This document shows positions 53,411 through 63,994 of a stretch of DNA of 64,000 bases, piece by piece. The stretch's first letter is position 1, and each line of letters opens with the position of its first letter. This DNA comes from Viola odorata (taxonomy: Eukaryota > Streptophyta > Magnoliopsida > Malpighiales > Violaceae): contig OY829544.1 of assembly GCA_963691705.1 (NCBI GenBank), forward strand, positions 36,601,917 through 36,665,916, in the 5' to 3' direction. The notes under the pieces are model-generated. The model saw only the letters and a list, made by a program, of their open reading frames with translations, searched no databases and was not told where the DNA came from. A program made the translations under genes and the position numbers.

Positions 53411-53898
53411 AGCGAACCAGTAAAAGAAAAATTAGAACGAAAGAGGAGCAAAATACCTTGAAGAAGAAGCCGATGAATGGACTGTCGGGGCCGACGAATG
53501 GTTGAAGGAATTTCCCTTGAGCAAAAGAAGAAGCAGAAGAAAGAATAACGGAGAAAAATTCAAAGCGCTAGTAAAAGTGTGAGAAGAAAGCAGTTATTTC
53601 CTTTTAAAGGTCAAAAGTCAGTAACTGAGTGACCTGTGAGAACAAGACACGCGCAAAGTAGAAAATGACACGTGGAACGACCTTAGAGGAATACTTATGG
53701 CTAAACATTTATATCCTTGAAGGAAGGCGGTTAGCGATTGGAAAGTGAAGAACGGTTGCCTCGAACGATAACTCATCCCTCAGAGTTAACTGTCTAAAGG
53801 TTGTAGAAGTTAACGCGGGGTATAACAGCAAGAACCAAAAATGTTATTTTATTCATGATAAGCCATACGGCATCTACAATGTGCATGGTGTGTGAAGA

Positions 53899-54318
53899 TT
53901 AATCCTCGTCAGGCCAGTAAGAAGGCTAGTAGGAGTTATCTCCATCCGAAGACGGAAACTCCTTGTCAGCGAAAGGGAAAGGCTCGTCACCCCTTTTCTC
54001 TCAACCATGCTTTGGTGGAGTTGACTCCCTCTTAGTGGTGGGAGCCGCTACCTTGACACCGATGTCGCTGGTGGAACCCCATTCCATGAAACGACTGATG
54101 TGAAGAAACAGTTCATCGCCCCTCCGAACAGTAGGGACATAAAGATCAAAAGGCACGTTGGTTGCCTCGAAGGCCTTCCTCTTCGGCCTCTTACAACCCT
54201 TACGCTGGGCAGGTCGCCTTTTCAGACACGGTGAAGAAGGATCATCAGAATCTGGCGAAGTTGAAGGAGTCGGTGGAGACTCACGTTCAATGACGTCCAT
54301 GAAATACGAATCAGCCAT
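53899..54318 (-). pseudogene. Antisense ORF 3 of element G
   Basis: Starts MADSYFMDVIERESPP at 54318. The first 105 residues are open, Pro/Ser-rich with a basic stretch (KRRPAQRKGCKRPKRK), followed by an FDLYVPTVRRGDELF block. Two further pieces in the same frame run past TGA (54001) and TAG (53936) to a TAA at 53899. Both stops are one C-to-T step from sense codons. I do not recognise a family. Confidence 0.6.
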
Positions 54319-54386
54319 GGAATCTTAAGCAATCTTAATGGAGAAATTTGAAGAAGAAGATGGACAGGAAAAAAAGAAAAAACCCC

Positions 54387-54394
54387 ATTAAATA
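54387..54394 (-). promoter_or_regulatory. TATA-like box of antisense ORF 3
   Basis: TATTTAAT on the minus strand, 69 bp before the ORF 3 start, with a T-rich leader between. Confidence 0.45.
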
Positions 54395-54839
54395 GTCGAA
54401 GCGAAGAGGCCTTCCCCCCTTTTCGCACAATCTTTGAGAGAAATCAATGCGCTTCGAGAAGAATGATCTTAATTACAGAATCAGATCCTATGATCACGCC
54501 TGTCGGAATTTCTCACTGATCAAGAGACACCAAAAAAAAAAACCACCCAATTAGTTGATACTGAGGAGGCGGCGCGACATTAAAGCAGAACGGTTCACAA
54601 GAGTAACCTTCACCACCTGGCGAACAAGGAAAAACAAGCGCTATAGAAGTCCAACCAATGGCAGACTCATTTTCAGTTGGGCTGATATGGCACTCAATTG
54701 AAACGTCAACTGGCACATTGCGAAAAGAAAGAAGAAAAACGCAAGATAACGAAAAGATATTTTATTTATTTATAGCCTAACGGCCCCCGCATACATCCAT
54801 ACAAAGAAATGAAAAAGATAGGATGGCGAAAATCGACGG

Positions 54840-55223
54840 TCAAGCCTGGGACCCAACATCATCATCCTCTGGCAGAGTGGGGACATCCCTCAAGGCATCT
54901 GCCACGGAGGTCAGCTCGGAGGAGGAAACCCTCATGCCCTTCAAGCAGTAGTTCAGCAGGTCCTTCCTTTGCTGCAGCATGGTGATCACCACCTCGATGC
55001 GGGAGATAGTAGCAGCCAACTTTGACACATTCTCTAGAGGATTGAAATCCTCTAGAGAAGCCGCACCAAGTCTAGACCGAAGAGGAGTCAGCATCCCTTG
55101 AAGCTCTAGGACATCCTCAGAAGTCTTGATAAGCACATTTTCCAGAAAGCCGACGTCACCGTCGTTGAGGTTCTTCAGAGTGTGGGTTTTGGAAATCAAG
55201 AAGTTCTTGGTGAGACTGTCCAT
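54840..55223 (-). CDS. Antisense ORF 4 of element G, small intact coiled-coil protein
   Basis: An uninterrupted 127-residue frame starting MDSLTKNFLISKTHTLKNL. Heptad-like Leu/Ile/Val spacing from about residue 10 to 100 (FLENVLIKTSEDVLELQGML, ISRIEVVITMLQQRKDLL) suggests a helical bundle or coiled coil, and the C-terminus is acidic (LPEDDDVGSQA). I do not recognise a family. It is the unit nearest the 3' LTR, and the only one of the four without stops, which may reflect short length or recent constraint. It has a well-placed TATA box. Function unknown. Confidence 0.6.
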   Translation of the reverse strand: MDSLTKNFLISKTHTLKNLNDGDVGFLENVLIKTSEDVLELQGMLTPLRSRLGAASLEDFNPLENVSKLAATISRIEVVITMLQQRKDLLNYCLKGMRVSSSELTSVADALRDVPTLPEDDDVGSQA

Positions 55224-55281
55224 GATGAAAACTCTAAGAAGAAGTGCTAAAAACTATGAAATTTGCGCGGTGGAAGTTTAA

Positions 55282-55289
55282 ATTTATAA
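55282..55289 (-). promoter_or_regulatory. TATA box of antisense ORF 4
   Basis: TTATAAAT on the minus strand, about 59 bp before the ORF 4 start codon, a normal plant promoter distance. Confidence 0.5.
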
Positions 55290-55429
55290 GCCTTGAGAGA
55301 AGGCAGTGAAAAGACGTGTTCCTCGATGACTGAGCCACCCGTTATCTCGAGGACCGACAAGTATGATATGGAGGCAAGCTGAAGCGATAGCCCTTGGTAA
55401 ACACTCGGGCTCGGTTTTAGTTGGGCTTG

Positions 55430-55911
55430 TGATAACAATAGAGGCAATTCCAAGGGTATTTCCGTCCCTACCTCAACGTTAAAGCCGGAACACTGTAGCC
55501 CCTATCGAGCGTCTACCGCCAAGGTTGCCGCCCCCTATCCAGCAAGGAACCCTGGGATGGTCGACATCAGCGGAGTGGGAGGGGCGTCTCACGCGTCATT
55601 AACCCACACACACGGCGTTATCCCATCCCAGGTAAGCCATGATGTCACTTTAGGCGTTAAGATAACGCCTACCCCCTAGAGGTAACGCCCTCCTCGGCGC
55701 CTATAAATACCCCCTCATTCAAGTTGAGAGGTAAGCCTAAGATCGTTACTCGAACCTCTGCCATTTGGAACAACCTTACTAACTTAAGCATCGGAGTGTC
55801 TACCCCGGAGCCCCCCCTCCGGCGCTTTGCAGGTGTATCTGACGACGATTACAGTAACTCCGAGCGGCCAAAATCCTCACCCCCGATTCTCCAGAAGTCC
55901 GAATCTTATCA
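55430..55911 (+). repeat. 3' LTR of element G
   Basis: A 482-bp LTR with TATAAATA at 55702-55709. The hairpin seen in the 5' LTR is shortened here to TAGGCGTTA-AGA-TAACGCCTA. No clear polypurine tract is seen just left of 55430 (GTTGGGCTTG), which is unusual. Confidence 0.93.
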
Positions 55912-55916
55912 AAAGA

Positions 55917-56340
55917 GTAGGTAATTCTCAACTGAAGAAATAACGCGTTCGATCAATGATCCGAGCGAACCTACTCGGGTCCAATAAAAGCTCGAACAAA
56001 AATAATAATACAATATGAAAAATGCCAAAAAGATGATAAAATATTAAAAATCCTAAATTTTAGGCAATGACCTAACACGAAAAAATAAATAGCAAATGAC
56101 TAACGGATAATTAAAAATATGATTTTTAAGGCTGAAAATATTAATAATAATAATAATGAAAATACGTGACGAAAAATTAAATATGCGATTTACGACGCTG
56201 ATGACAATAATAACGATGATAAAATGTGACGAGAATTAAAAATGAACTAACGACAGTAAATTAATTAAAAATGACAGTAAGTGAAGTAAAATAACAGAAA
56301 TGATAAATTCAATTTAAATGGCGTCAAAATTCGGGTATCA
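55917..56340 (-). repeat. 3' LTR of gypsy element H, proximal part
   Basis: Minus-strand start TGATACCCGAATTTTGACG at 56340, the beginning of the LTR whose remainder is at 37774-40295. It is directly preceded (on the minus strand) by the polypurine tract. Confidence 0.75.
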
Positions 56341-56357
56341 ATAGTTACCCCCTCTTT
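56341..56357 (-). other. Polypurine tract of element H
   Basis: AAAGAGGGGGTAACTAT on the minus strand, immediately before the LTR start. Primes plus-strand DNA synthesis in LTR elements. Confidence 0.75.
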
Positions 56358-56449
56358 ACTGTCTTATCGAAGTATTTGATAAGCAGTAAAGACGGTTGCC
56401 CCCACATATCTGAATTTTGGCGACACAGCAGGTCTTACCTTAGAAGAGC

Positions 56450-57830
56450 GTGATGTCGTCACTCTGGGAGGAAAAAGTTCGTTGATGTCACTCTGGGATG
56501 AGATAATTGTTGATGTCACTCTGGGAGGAGATAAGTCGTAGATGTCACTCTGGGAGGAAGTAATTGTTGATGTCACTATGGGAGGAGATAAGTCATAGAT
56601 GTCACTCTAGGAGGAGGTAATTGTTGATGTCACTCTAGGAGAAGATAAGTCGTAGATGTCACTCTGGGAGGAGATATATTCGGGGATGTCAATCTGATGG
56701 GATAATTTTGATGTTGTCGCTTTGGGAGGAGATAATCGCCGATGTCACTTTAGCAGGAGGTATGCTTTTGAGGGTGTTATTCAGTGATGAGGGAATTGAT
56801 GCTGCCACTCTAGGAGGAGGTAATCTGTTGATGTCACTCTGGGAGGAGATAGGTTTGGAAGCCATTGCGTGAATCGAGTTTTGACCGGACGTCCTGCAAA
56901 GATGTAAATTTAGATCTATACGGATATTAAGGGAAACATAAATTGTATAATTGTTTAATGACGACTTTCTTGACAGGAACAAAAAGTGAATTACGAAAAA
57001 GTAAATGACGACTCCACTGGGGTGTAAATGCAAAAAGGTGTTATTCTAGGAGGAAGATGTAACGATGTTTTGAAATGTAACGATATCACTCTAGGAGGAA
57101 AATGTAACTGATGTCACTCTAGGAGGGGGAATGTAATATTGTCACTCTAGAAGGAGGTAAATGCAAATGATGTCACTCTAGGAGGATGAAAATGTAGATG
57201 CTGTCACTCTGGGAGGAGGAAATGCAGTACGGAAATGTAAACGACGTCAATCCCATAGGAGAAGACGTGAGATGCGGAAATTAAATTAAGGTCACTCTAG
57301 GAGGAGGAAATGCAAATGATGTCACTCTGGGAGGAGAAAAATGCAGATGCTGTCACTCTGGGAGGAGGAAATACAGTACAAAAACATAAACGACGTCAAT
57401 CCCGTAGGAGAAGACGTGAAATGCAAAAATTAAACTAAGGTCACTCTAGGAGGAGGAAATGCGAATGATGTCACTCTAGGAGGAGAAAAATGCTGATGTT
57501 GTCACTCTGGGAGGAGGAAATGCGAATGATGTCACTTTAGGACGAGAAAAATGCTGATGCTGTCACTCTGGGAGGAGGAAATATAAAGTTGTCACTCTAG
57601 GAGGAGGAAATATAAAAATGCGGAAATTTAAATGACGTCAATCCCGTAGGGTAAGACGCGAGGTGCAGAAATAAACTAATAGTCACTTTAGGAGGACGAA
57701 ACGTAGATGCTGTCACTCTAGGAGGAGGAAATGTATGATGTCACTCTAGGAGGAGAAAAATGCAAATGATCACTCTGGGAGGAGGAAATATAAAGCCGAG
57801 GATGTTCAATCACTCTAGGGAAGGAAGCCG
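56450..57830. repeat. Minisatellite of GTCACTCTGGGAGGAG units, about 33 copies
   Basis: The core GTCACTCT(G/A)GGAGGAG is repeated about 33 times at irregular spacing (mostly 25-45 bp), often as GATGTCACTCT or GCTGTCACTCT. Longer blocks with GACGTCAATCCC(G/A)TAGGAG recur near 57243, 57392 and 57634, so there is a higher-order pattern. It lies in the 3' untranslated region of element H. Confidence 0.93.
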
Positions 57831-58337
57831 TTCACTTTTGTTACCAGCAGCCTTGATACGAACCTAGAGTGCATCTGCATCCTGTTCAGGAGGTAACGAC
57901 CCCAAGGACAAGACTTTCCCACAATTTGCAGCCGTAAGCAATCCTCACCTGATATTAGTGTTTGCACTCACGCTCTGAAACAAGGTTAAGTGTTTTACGC
58001 TCATAAAGATGCAACTAACATGGTACATAATTTCAAATTCGCAATGTCAATCCGAGTGAATAGACTTCAAATGAAGATGCACATGCATGGGCATTCTAAT
58101 AATCGATGGGACTTTCACGGAAAATAATGAAGGGATATGAAATGTCTGGAAAGAAGCTTGGTTTAGTAAAGATGTGCTTTTCTGAAGGGTTTGAAGGTTT
58201 TTGATGAGTAACGCTTGTCGATTGGCCTGACGAGGGCAAGGCACGCGAGTTCTTTCATTTTTTTGCTAGGGGTGCTTTCTCAACAGAGTGCATGAGTTCT
58301 TGGATCCTTGCTGGGACTGTTGTTTTCCCATTGGCAA

Positions 58338-58560
58338 GGGGCCCTTTCCTCGAGTCTTTACTGGGGAATGTTTCCTTCGAGATTTCTTGAGTTGGTTCTG
58401 GGCCCTTTTTTCTTCTCGAGTCTTCACTAGGGAATGTCGTCGTTGTTCTTTTCGAGATTTACTGCTTGAGTTGGCCTTGGGCCCTTTTTTCTCGAGTCTT
58501 TACTGAGGAATGTTTTCCTCGAGATTTCTTGAGTTTAGTTGTCCCTGGGCTGTGCTTGCT
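58338..58560. repeat. Degenerate repeats with GGGCCCTTT and CTCGAGTCTT
   Basis: GGGCCCTTT at 58339, 58400 and 58479 is each time followed by CTCGAGTCTT(T/C)ACT and a CGAGATTT phrase, spacing 61 and 79 bp. Part of the element H 3' region. Confidence 0.7.
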
Positions 58561-60720
58561 TCTGTTTTTCGATTGTTGTGTTCTTTGAACGCCTCTGAGC
58601 ATTTCTCTCTTTCTTTCTTTTTTTTTTTTTTTTTTGATATGAAATGCATCAGAGAGTAGAGCAAGTACATCCTTTGTCTCGATCTCTTCCAGTTCTGCCT
58701 GAAGGCCTCGGCCTTCATCTTTGGGTTTTTTGGCCTCTCTCCAGCGATGGTTCTCAGCGATCCTTCGGTGACTTTTTTCGTCTCTTTTGTCGTGAACTTG
58801 AACTTGGCGTGCTTTTTACCTTCGGCTAGCAATCTTAGCTGACACTGCTCCTTGGCTCTCAGGGTATGAGTGATAGTGAAGGTTTTTTTTTTTTTTAGGA
58901 GTGATGGCACATGTGGTGGGAAGAGGGAAAAAAATGGAAAAATGGAGAAAATCGTAAAAGTCCCATGTCATTTTACTGCTATCCCATGTCTAATGGCACA
59001 TGTACCCTGGATATTATGCGAATTCAACTAGCACTTAGTCAGGCACTTACACTCATGAAAAGATAAGGCGCGATGGCTCGAAAATGCTTACCGGGATTTG
59101 TCTGTGACTGCTTACGTCTGAGCAAATCGTGGATATAAGAGCAAATAAGTAAGATCATGTATGATACATAATTTTGATGGATGCCTTACTTAACAGAGGG
59201 ATTGAACACCCTCGACCTATGAAATGCATGAATATGCTATGAGAGTAGTATGGATTTTTGTTTTAGTCAGGCTAAAAAAAGATTTTTTGATTGATTGATA
59301 GTTAAAAGCTAGGACGCGGGGGACGACCTATTTGCAAGAGTCTAACGAAAATCTAAAGGGTTGCCCCCAGTGGGCCAAACGACCGTACGCAAATTAAAGC
59401 TAACAAAGTGAGCAGGAACGAAAATGAATTTTAATAAGGGGGGAAGAAAGATGGACTCTCCTGAAATATGCAGCTGGGCTACAAGGGCATCTTCTACGAG
59501 TCTCATGTAGGCAACAATGGGGTGATCCAGTTCCTGAGAAAAAAAGGCGAATTTTGGAAAGAGTAATGCGATTGATAAGTTTTAAGCTCTCCCTTTTGGA
59601 CGCGCCATCCGTGGGTCGCCGCGGCGTGACTTGCAATGGATGTTGGTTGATGATAGCTTTGCTTTAGATACTTTGTCGCAATTCCCGTCTTGGCGCGGGT
59701 GATACTTGTAGTCCGGCTGTCCCTCTTCAGAGAGGAGTTCTGACACTTTTTGCAGCAAGAGATTGTGGATAAAACAAGTGAATGTGATCACCGTCAGTCA
59801 GTAGTTAGTGTTCCACAAATTAAAGGATTGATCTTCATCGTGTTGATCATGATGCGGACGTTGAGAAACTTCTTGAATAAGGCCGCATTAAGTATGTTGA
59901 TTATGGTCCTAGGAGGACAGCTTTTCGTCGTGCTTCTTCTCCAGGAGTTCCGCCTGCAAAAGGCATATCGGCGATCGCAACGTCTTGATGGTGAACTCCT
60001 CCGAATAGGCGAATGGAGATGGGAACTCATGCCACTAGCATTCCGACAGCTCGGCCGCCATAGGATGGGCTTTGTGACTTTGGTCAAGCATTCAGTCCTC
60101 GCTCAAACTGGATAATAGTATTGCTGTGAAATTCTGAGGGTGCCCCACTGATTCTCGATGGATGGCCCTTAAGTTCTTGAATAGTGTTACAGGTTCAGAC
60201 AATCCTCTCGATGATCGGATGATAGCTTTACGGGGTTATCTCCCTTTATGCATTCGGTCCTTTGAGACTGGTTGGGATAACTATATTACACTTCGCATGT
60301 TTAATATGTGCTGGTAGCACTGCGAGGAAAAAGAATTTTAATATTTACATAGTGATTGGTTTTTAAAATCTTTCCTGGTTCACTCTTTAAGGCGGCCTGC
60401 TGCGGCAATTCAGGAGCTGCTACGAGGGGGATTCCCTGGTCCTATCGCGATGATGAGATGAGGTGTGAGACATTATGTTCCTGCAAAACTTAAGATTGAT
60501 TAGTGGCGTTAGTCTAAACACTGCGTCTTGTGTCTCGAACTACTCCTTGGGAGCCGCCAATACCATGCCTCATTTTGTCATCTCACAAGTTTAAGAAAAA
60601 GCTTTAAATAACAAGTATTTCCTGAAAAACTCATTTTATTAATTCCGAATAAACATTTGGGCGGTATTGTCATGATAAAACTCTGTCTTTGATTTGACGA
60701 GATGCACGGTCCGCGGACCC
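58561..60720. other. Non-coding 3' region of element H
   Basis: Between the repeats and the end of pol. It includes a T-run at 58617-58636. No antisense or sense gene can be supported here, in contrast to element G. Confidence 0.5.
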
Positions 60721-63700
60721 TTAGGCAAAATATATCTTGACGGCATCGACATTTACTGGTCTTAGCAGGTCATCCCCATCCATATTGGTTAGCATTAGGG
60801 CACCCCCGAGAATGCACTTTTAACTAAATACGGACCCTCGTACTTCGGGGCCCACTTTCCTTGACTAGCCTCCTGATGAGGGAGAATCTTTTTCAACACT
60901 AAATCCCCCGTCGTGAACTTGCGAGGTCGCACTTTCTTGTTATAAGTGTTGGCCATCCCTTGCTGATACAATTGCACATGGCAGATAGTGACCAAGCGTT
61001 TCTCAGGAATGAGGTTTAACTGCTCGTACCTCACCCTTGCCCAATCTGATTCTTCTACTTCTGATTCTGCCAGGATTCTGAGGGAAGGGATTTCTACCTC
61101 AAGAGGAATTACGGCTTCCATGCCGTAGACTAAAGAGTAGGGAGTTGCCCCTGTGGATGTACGAGTTGCTATCCGGTAAGCATGCAGTGCGAAGGGAAGC
61201 ATGTCATGCCAATCTCTGTGAGTGACCACCATTTTTTAGATGATTTTCTTCAAGTTTTTGTTTGCTCCTTCAACTGCGCCATTCATTTTTGGACGATATG
61301 GTGATGATTTTCGGTGCATCACCTTCCAACGTTGGCAAAGACCGTCGATCATTTTTCCTTTCAGATTAGTCCCGGTGTCTATAATGATCATTTCCGGGAC
61401 CCCATGGCGGCAAATGATGTTCTTTTCAATGAATCGCATGGTTGTTTTCTGGGTGATGTTGGAGTAAGAGTCGGCTTCCACCCACTTGGTGAAGTAATCG
61501 ATTGTCACGAGGATGAAGCGATGGCCATTAGAGGCTTTCGGATGAATTTGGCCGATGATGTCGATTCCCCACATCGCGAAAGGCCAAGGTGATGTCATGC
61601 TGAAGAGAGGGGCCGGAGGGACATAGACATGGTCCGCGTAAATCTGACATTTGTGGCATTTTCAGAATTAGTCAATGCAATCTCATTCGACGGTGAGCCA
61701 AAAATAACCTTGTCTCATTATTTATCTTGCCATTATATGCCCACTTGCGTGTGTGGAACAAACCCCTTTGTGGATCTCCGTTATGATTTTCTTGGCCTCA
61801 ACCATGGTGATGCATTGAAGTAAAGCTCTATCAGCTCTCCTTTTATACAAAACCTCACCGTCGAGGTAGAAGTCTAAAGCCAAGCGTTGGAGGGTCCTTT
61901 TGCTAACTCGGCTTGCCCCCGGTGGATACTCCCTGTTTCTGATAAATCGTACTAAGTCGTGGAACTATGGCTTCCTATCCAGTTCTTCTTCCAAGGTGAC
62001 ACAGCATACCGGTGTTTCCTTTACTTCTACTTTCAATGGTTGAAGCATTACTCCGCATTCTAACTTGAACATCAAGACCAACGTGGCTAACACGTCTGCG
62101 AAGCGGTTCTTTTCTCTGTCGATTCGGTCAAATTTGGTTTCTTAGAATTCCCTCATGAGTTGGGTGAGTAACCTCTGATAAGGGATGAGCTTGGAATCCC
62201 ATGTCTGCCATAAATCCTGGGCTTGGTAGATGACAAGGGCCGACTCGCCGAAGATTTTGAGCTTTTTTTTTACTTTTAAGTCGATTGCTGCCGTCAGACC
62301 ACTAATGCATGCTTCATACTCGACGATGTTGTTGGTGCATGGGAAGTTCAACTTGCATGCTATGGGAAATTGACAACCATCTGGGGTTATGACCACGACT
62401 CCTACTCCCTTACCTGAGAGGTTCACCGCAACGTCGAAGAACATGGTCCACCAATCATCTTCTCTAAGATCTTCTGCGATCTCATCATTAATCAACACGA
62501 TGTCCTCATCCGGGAAGTCAAAACTCAACGACTCATATTCATCCAAGGTGTGATCAGCCAAGTGATCGGCGAGAGCGCTTGCCTTAACCACCTTCCGCGT
62601 TACATATATGATCTCGTGCTCGGCCAATAAGACTTGCCATCTATAAATGCGACTTGACAGATACGGCTTCTCGAAGATGTACTTCAGGGGATCCATGCGG
62701 GAGATTAACCATGTCGTGTAATACAACATGTACTGCTGGAGCCTTCGGGCGCACCATGCTAAGGTGCAACAAGTTCGTTCCAATATGGAGTAACGCATTT
62801 CGCATTCGTTGAATTTTTTGCTGAGATAGTAGATGGCTTGTTCACGCCTCCCTGACTCATCATGTTGTCCCAAAACGCATCCCATGGCGCTAGCCATGAC
62901 TGTCATATACATAAGCAAGGGACGTCCTGGCGTCGGGGGAACTAGTACAGGTGGGCTTTGCAAATATGTCTTGATTTTCTCAAAGGCTTTCTGGCAATCT
63001 TCATCCCATTCTGCATCTCCGTGCTTTCTTAACATTTTGAACATCGGTTCGCAGGTAAGTGTTAACTGGCGGATAAAGCGAGCGATGTAGTTGATGCGTC
63101 CTAAGAAGCTTCATACTTCTTTTTCGGTGCTGGGAGCGGGTAGCTCTTGAATTGCCTTTATCTTATCAGGATCCACTTCTATGCCTTTGTTGCTGACATG
63201 AATCCTAACAACTTTCCGAAGGTCACTTCAAAGGTACACTTAGCTGGGTTTAGCCGTAGCTGAAATTGTCTCAACCTTTCGAATACCTTCTTTAGGATGT
63301 CTACATGATCTTGCGTCCCACGAGATTTGGCTATCATGTCATCGACATATATTTTCAATTCTTTATGCATCATGTCATGGAAAAGGGTGACGGCAGCACG
63401 TTGGTAAGTGGCTCCTGCGTTCTTTAATACGAAGGGCATTACTTTGTAGTAGAAGGTTCCCTAGGGTGTGATGAAGGTCTTCTTTTCACTGTCTTCGGGT
63501 GCCATCTTGATCTGATTGTATCCCAAAAATCCATCCATAAAGGAGAACATGTCGTTACTGGCGGCACTATCCACCAAGATGTCGATATGGGGAAGTGGGA
63601 AGTCATCCTTAGGGCTGGCTCGATTAAGATCCCGAAAGTCCACGCACATGCGGACTTTCCCATCTTTCTTAGGCACTAGCACTATGTTGGCGATCCATTA

Positions 63701-63994
63701 TGGGTATTCGGTAACTCTTAAGAAACCCGCATCTAGTTGCTTGGTAACTTCTTCTTTGATTTTTAAAAGGATGTCTGGATGCATCCTCCGGAGTTTTTGT
63801 TTGATAGGTTTAAACCCAGGGTTCAACGGGATGCGATGCTCAACTATCCCAGGATCAAGACCTGGCATATCTGCGTATGACCATGCGAACACGTCCGAGT
63901 AGTTTTTGAGGAGGGAAATCAACCTTTCTCTCTGAGTCGTGTCCAGGGTAGTTCCGATCTTAACCAACTTCTGATTCTCATTGCTTGCCCCCAA
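60721..63994 (-). pseudogene. pol of Tat/Ogre-type gypsy element H (RT, double RNase H, integrase), 5' end outside window
   Basis: Read from 63994 leftwards: the RT N-terminal region (SYADMPGLDPGIVEHRIPL), VLVPKKDGKVRMCVDFRDLN, FMDGFLGYNQIKMAPED, catalytic YVDDMIAKS (near 63340), RNase H (62142-63044), a second RNase H (MFFDVAVNLSGKGVG, NIVEYEACISGLTAAIDL), integrase core WGIDIIGQIHPKASNGH, IIIDTGTNLKG, and NGAVEGANKN, then the C-terminal domain with TGDLVLKKILPH and a shifted tail ending at 60721. Conserved residues are altered in places: FFDVA for FFDGA, and DTGTN for DNGTN. Stops: TAA near 63697, TAG near 63461, others near 63180 and 63140, and TAA at 61236, mostly CAA- or TGG-derived. Gag and protease lie beyond the right edge. 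Confidence 0.92.

Larger units (their letters stand above)
40296..55911 (+). mobile_element. Complete 15.6-kb Tat-lineage Ty3/gypsy element G with antisense genes
   Basis: Bounded by two LTRs of 485 and 482 bp with TGATAA...TTATCA ends and flanked by perfect AAAGA target duplications (40291-40295 and 55912-55916). Order: 5' LTR, primer-binding site, gag, protease, RT, RNase H, second RNase H, integrase, satellite-like repeats, four antisense units, 3' LTR. The two LTRs differ at roughly 25 positions plus a few indels by eye, about 95 percent identity, mostly transitions, so the insertion is not recent. The double RNase H and the long 3' region with antisense frames place it in the Tat lineage (Grande/Retand-like). 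It inserted into the LTR of element H. Confidence 0.93.

Noticed and set aside
59750..60115. 121-codon plus-strand frame in the element H 3' region
   Set aside because: No recognisable motif, no promoter or intron signal; opposite frame is also open by chance.
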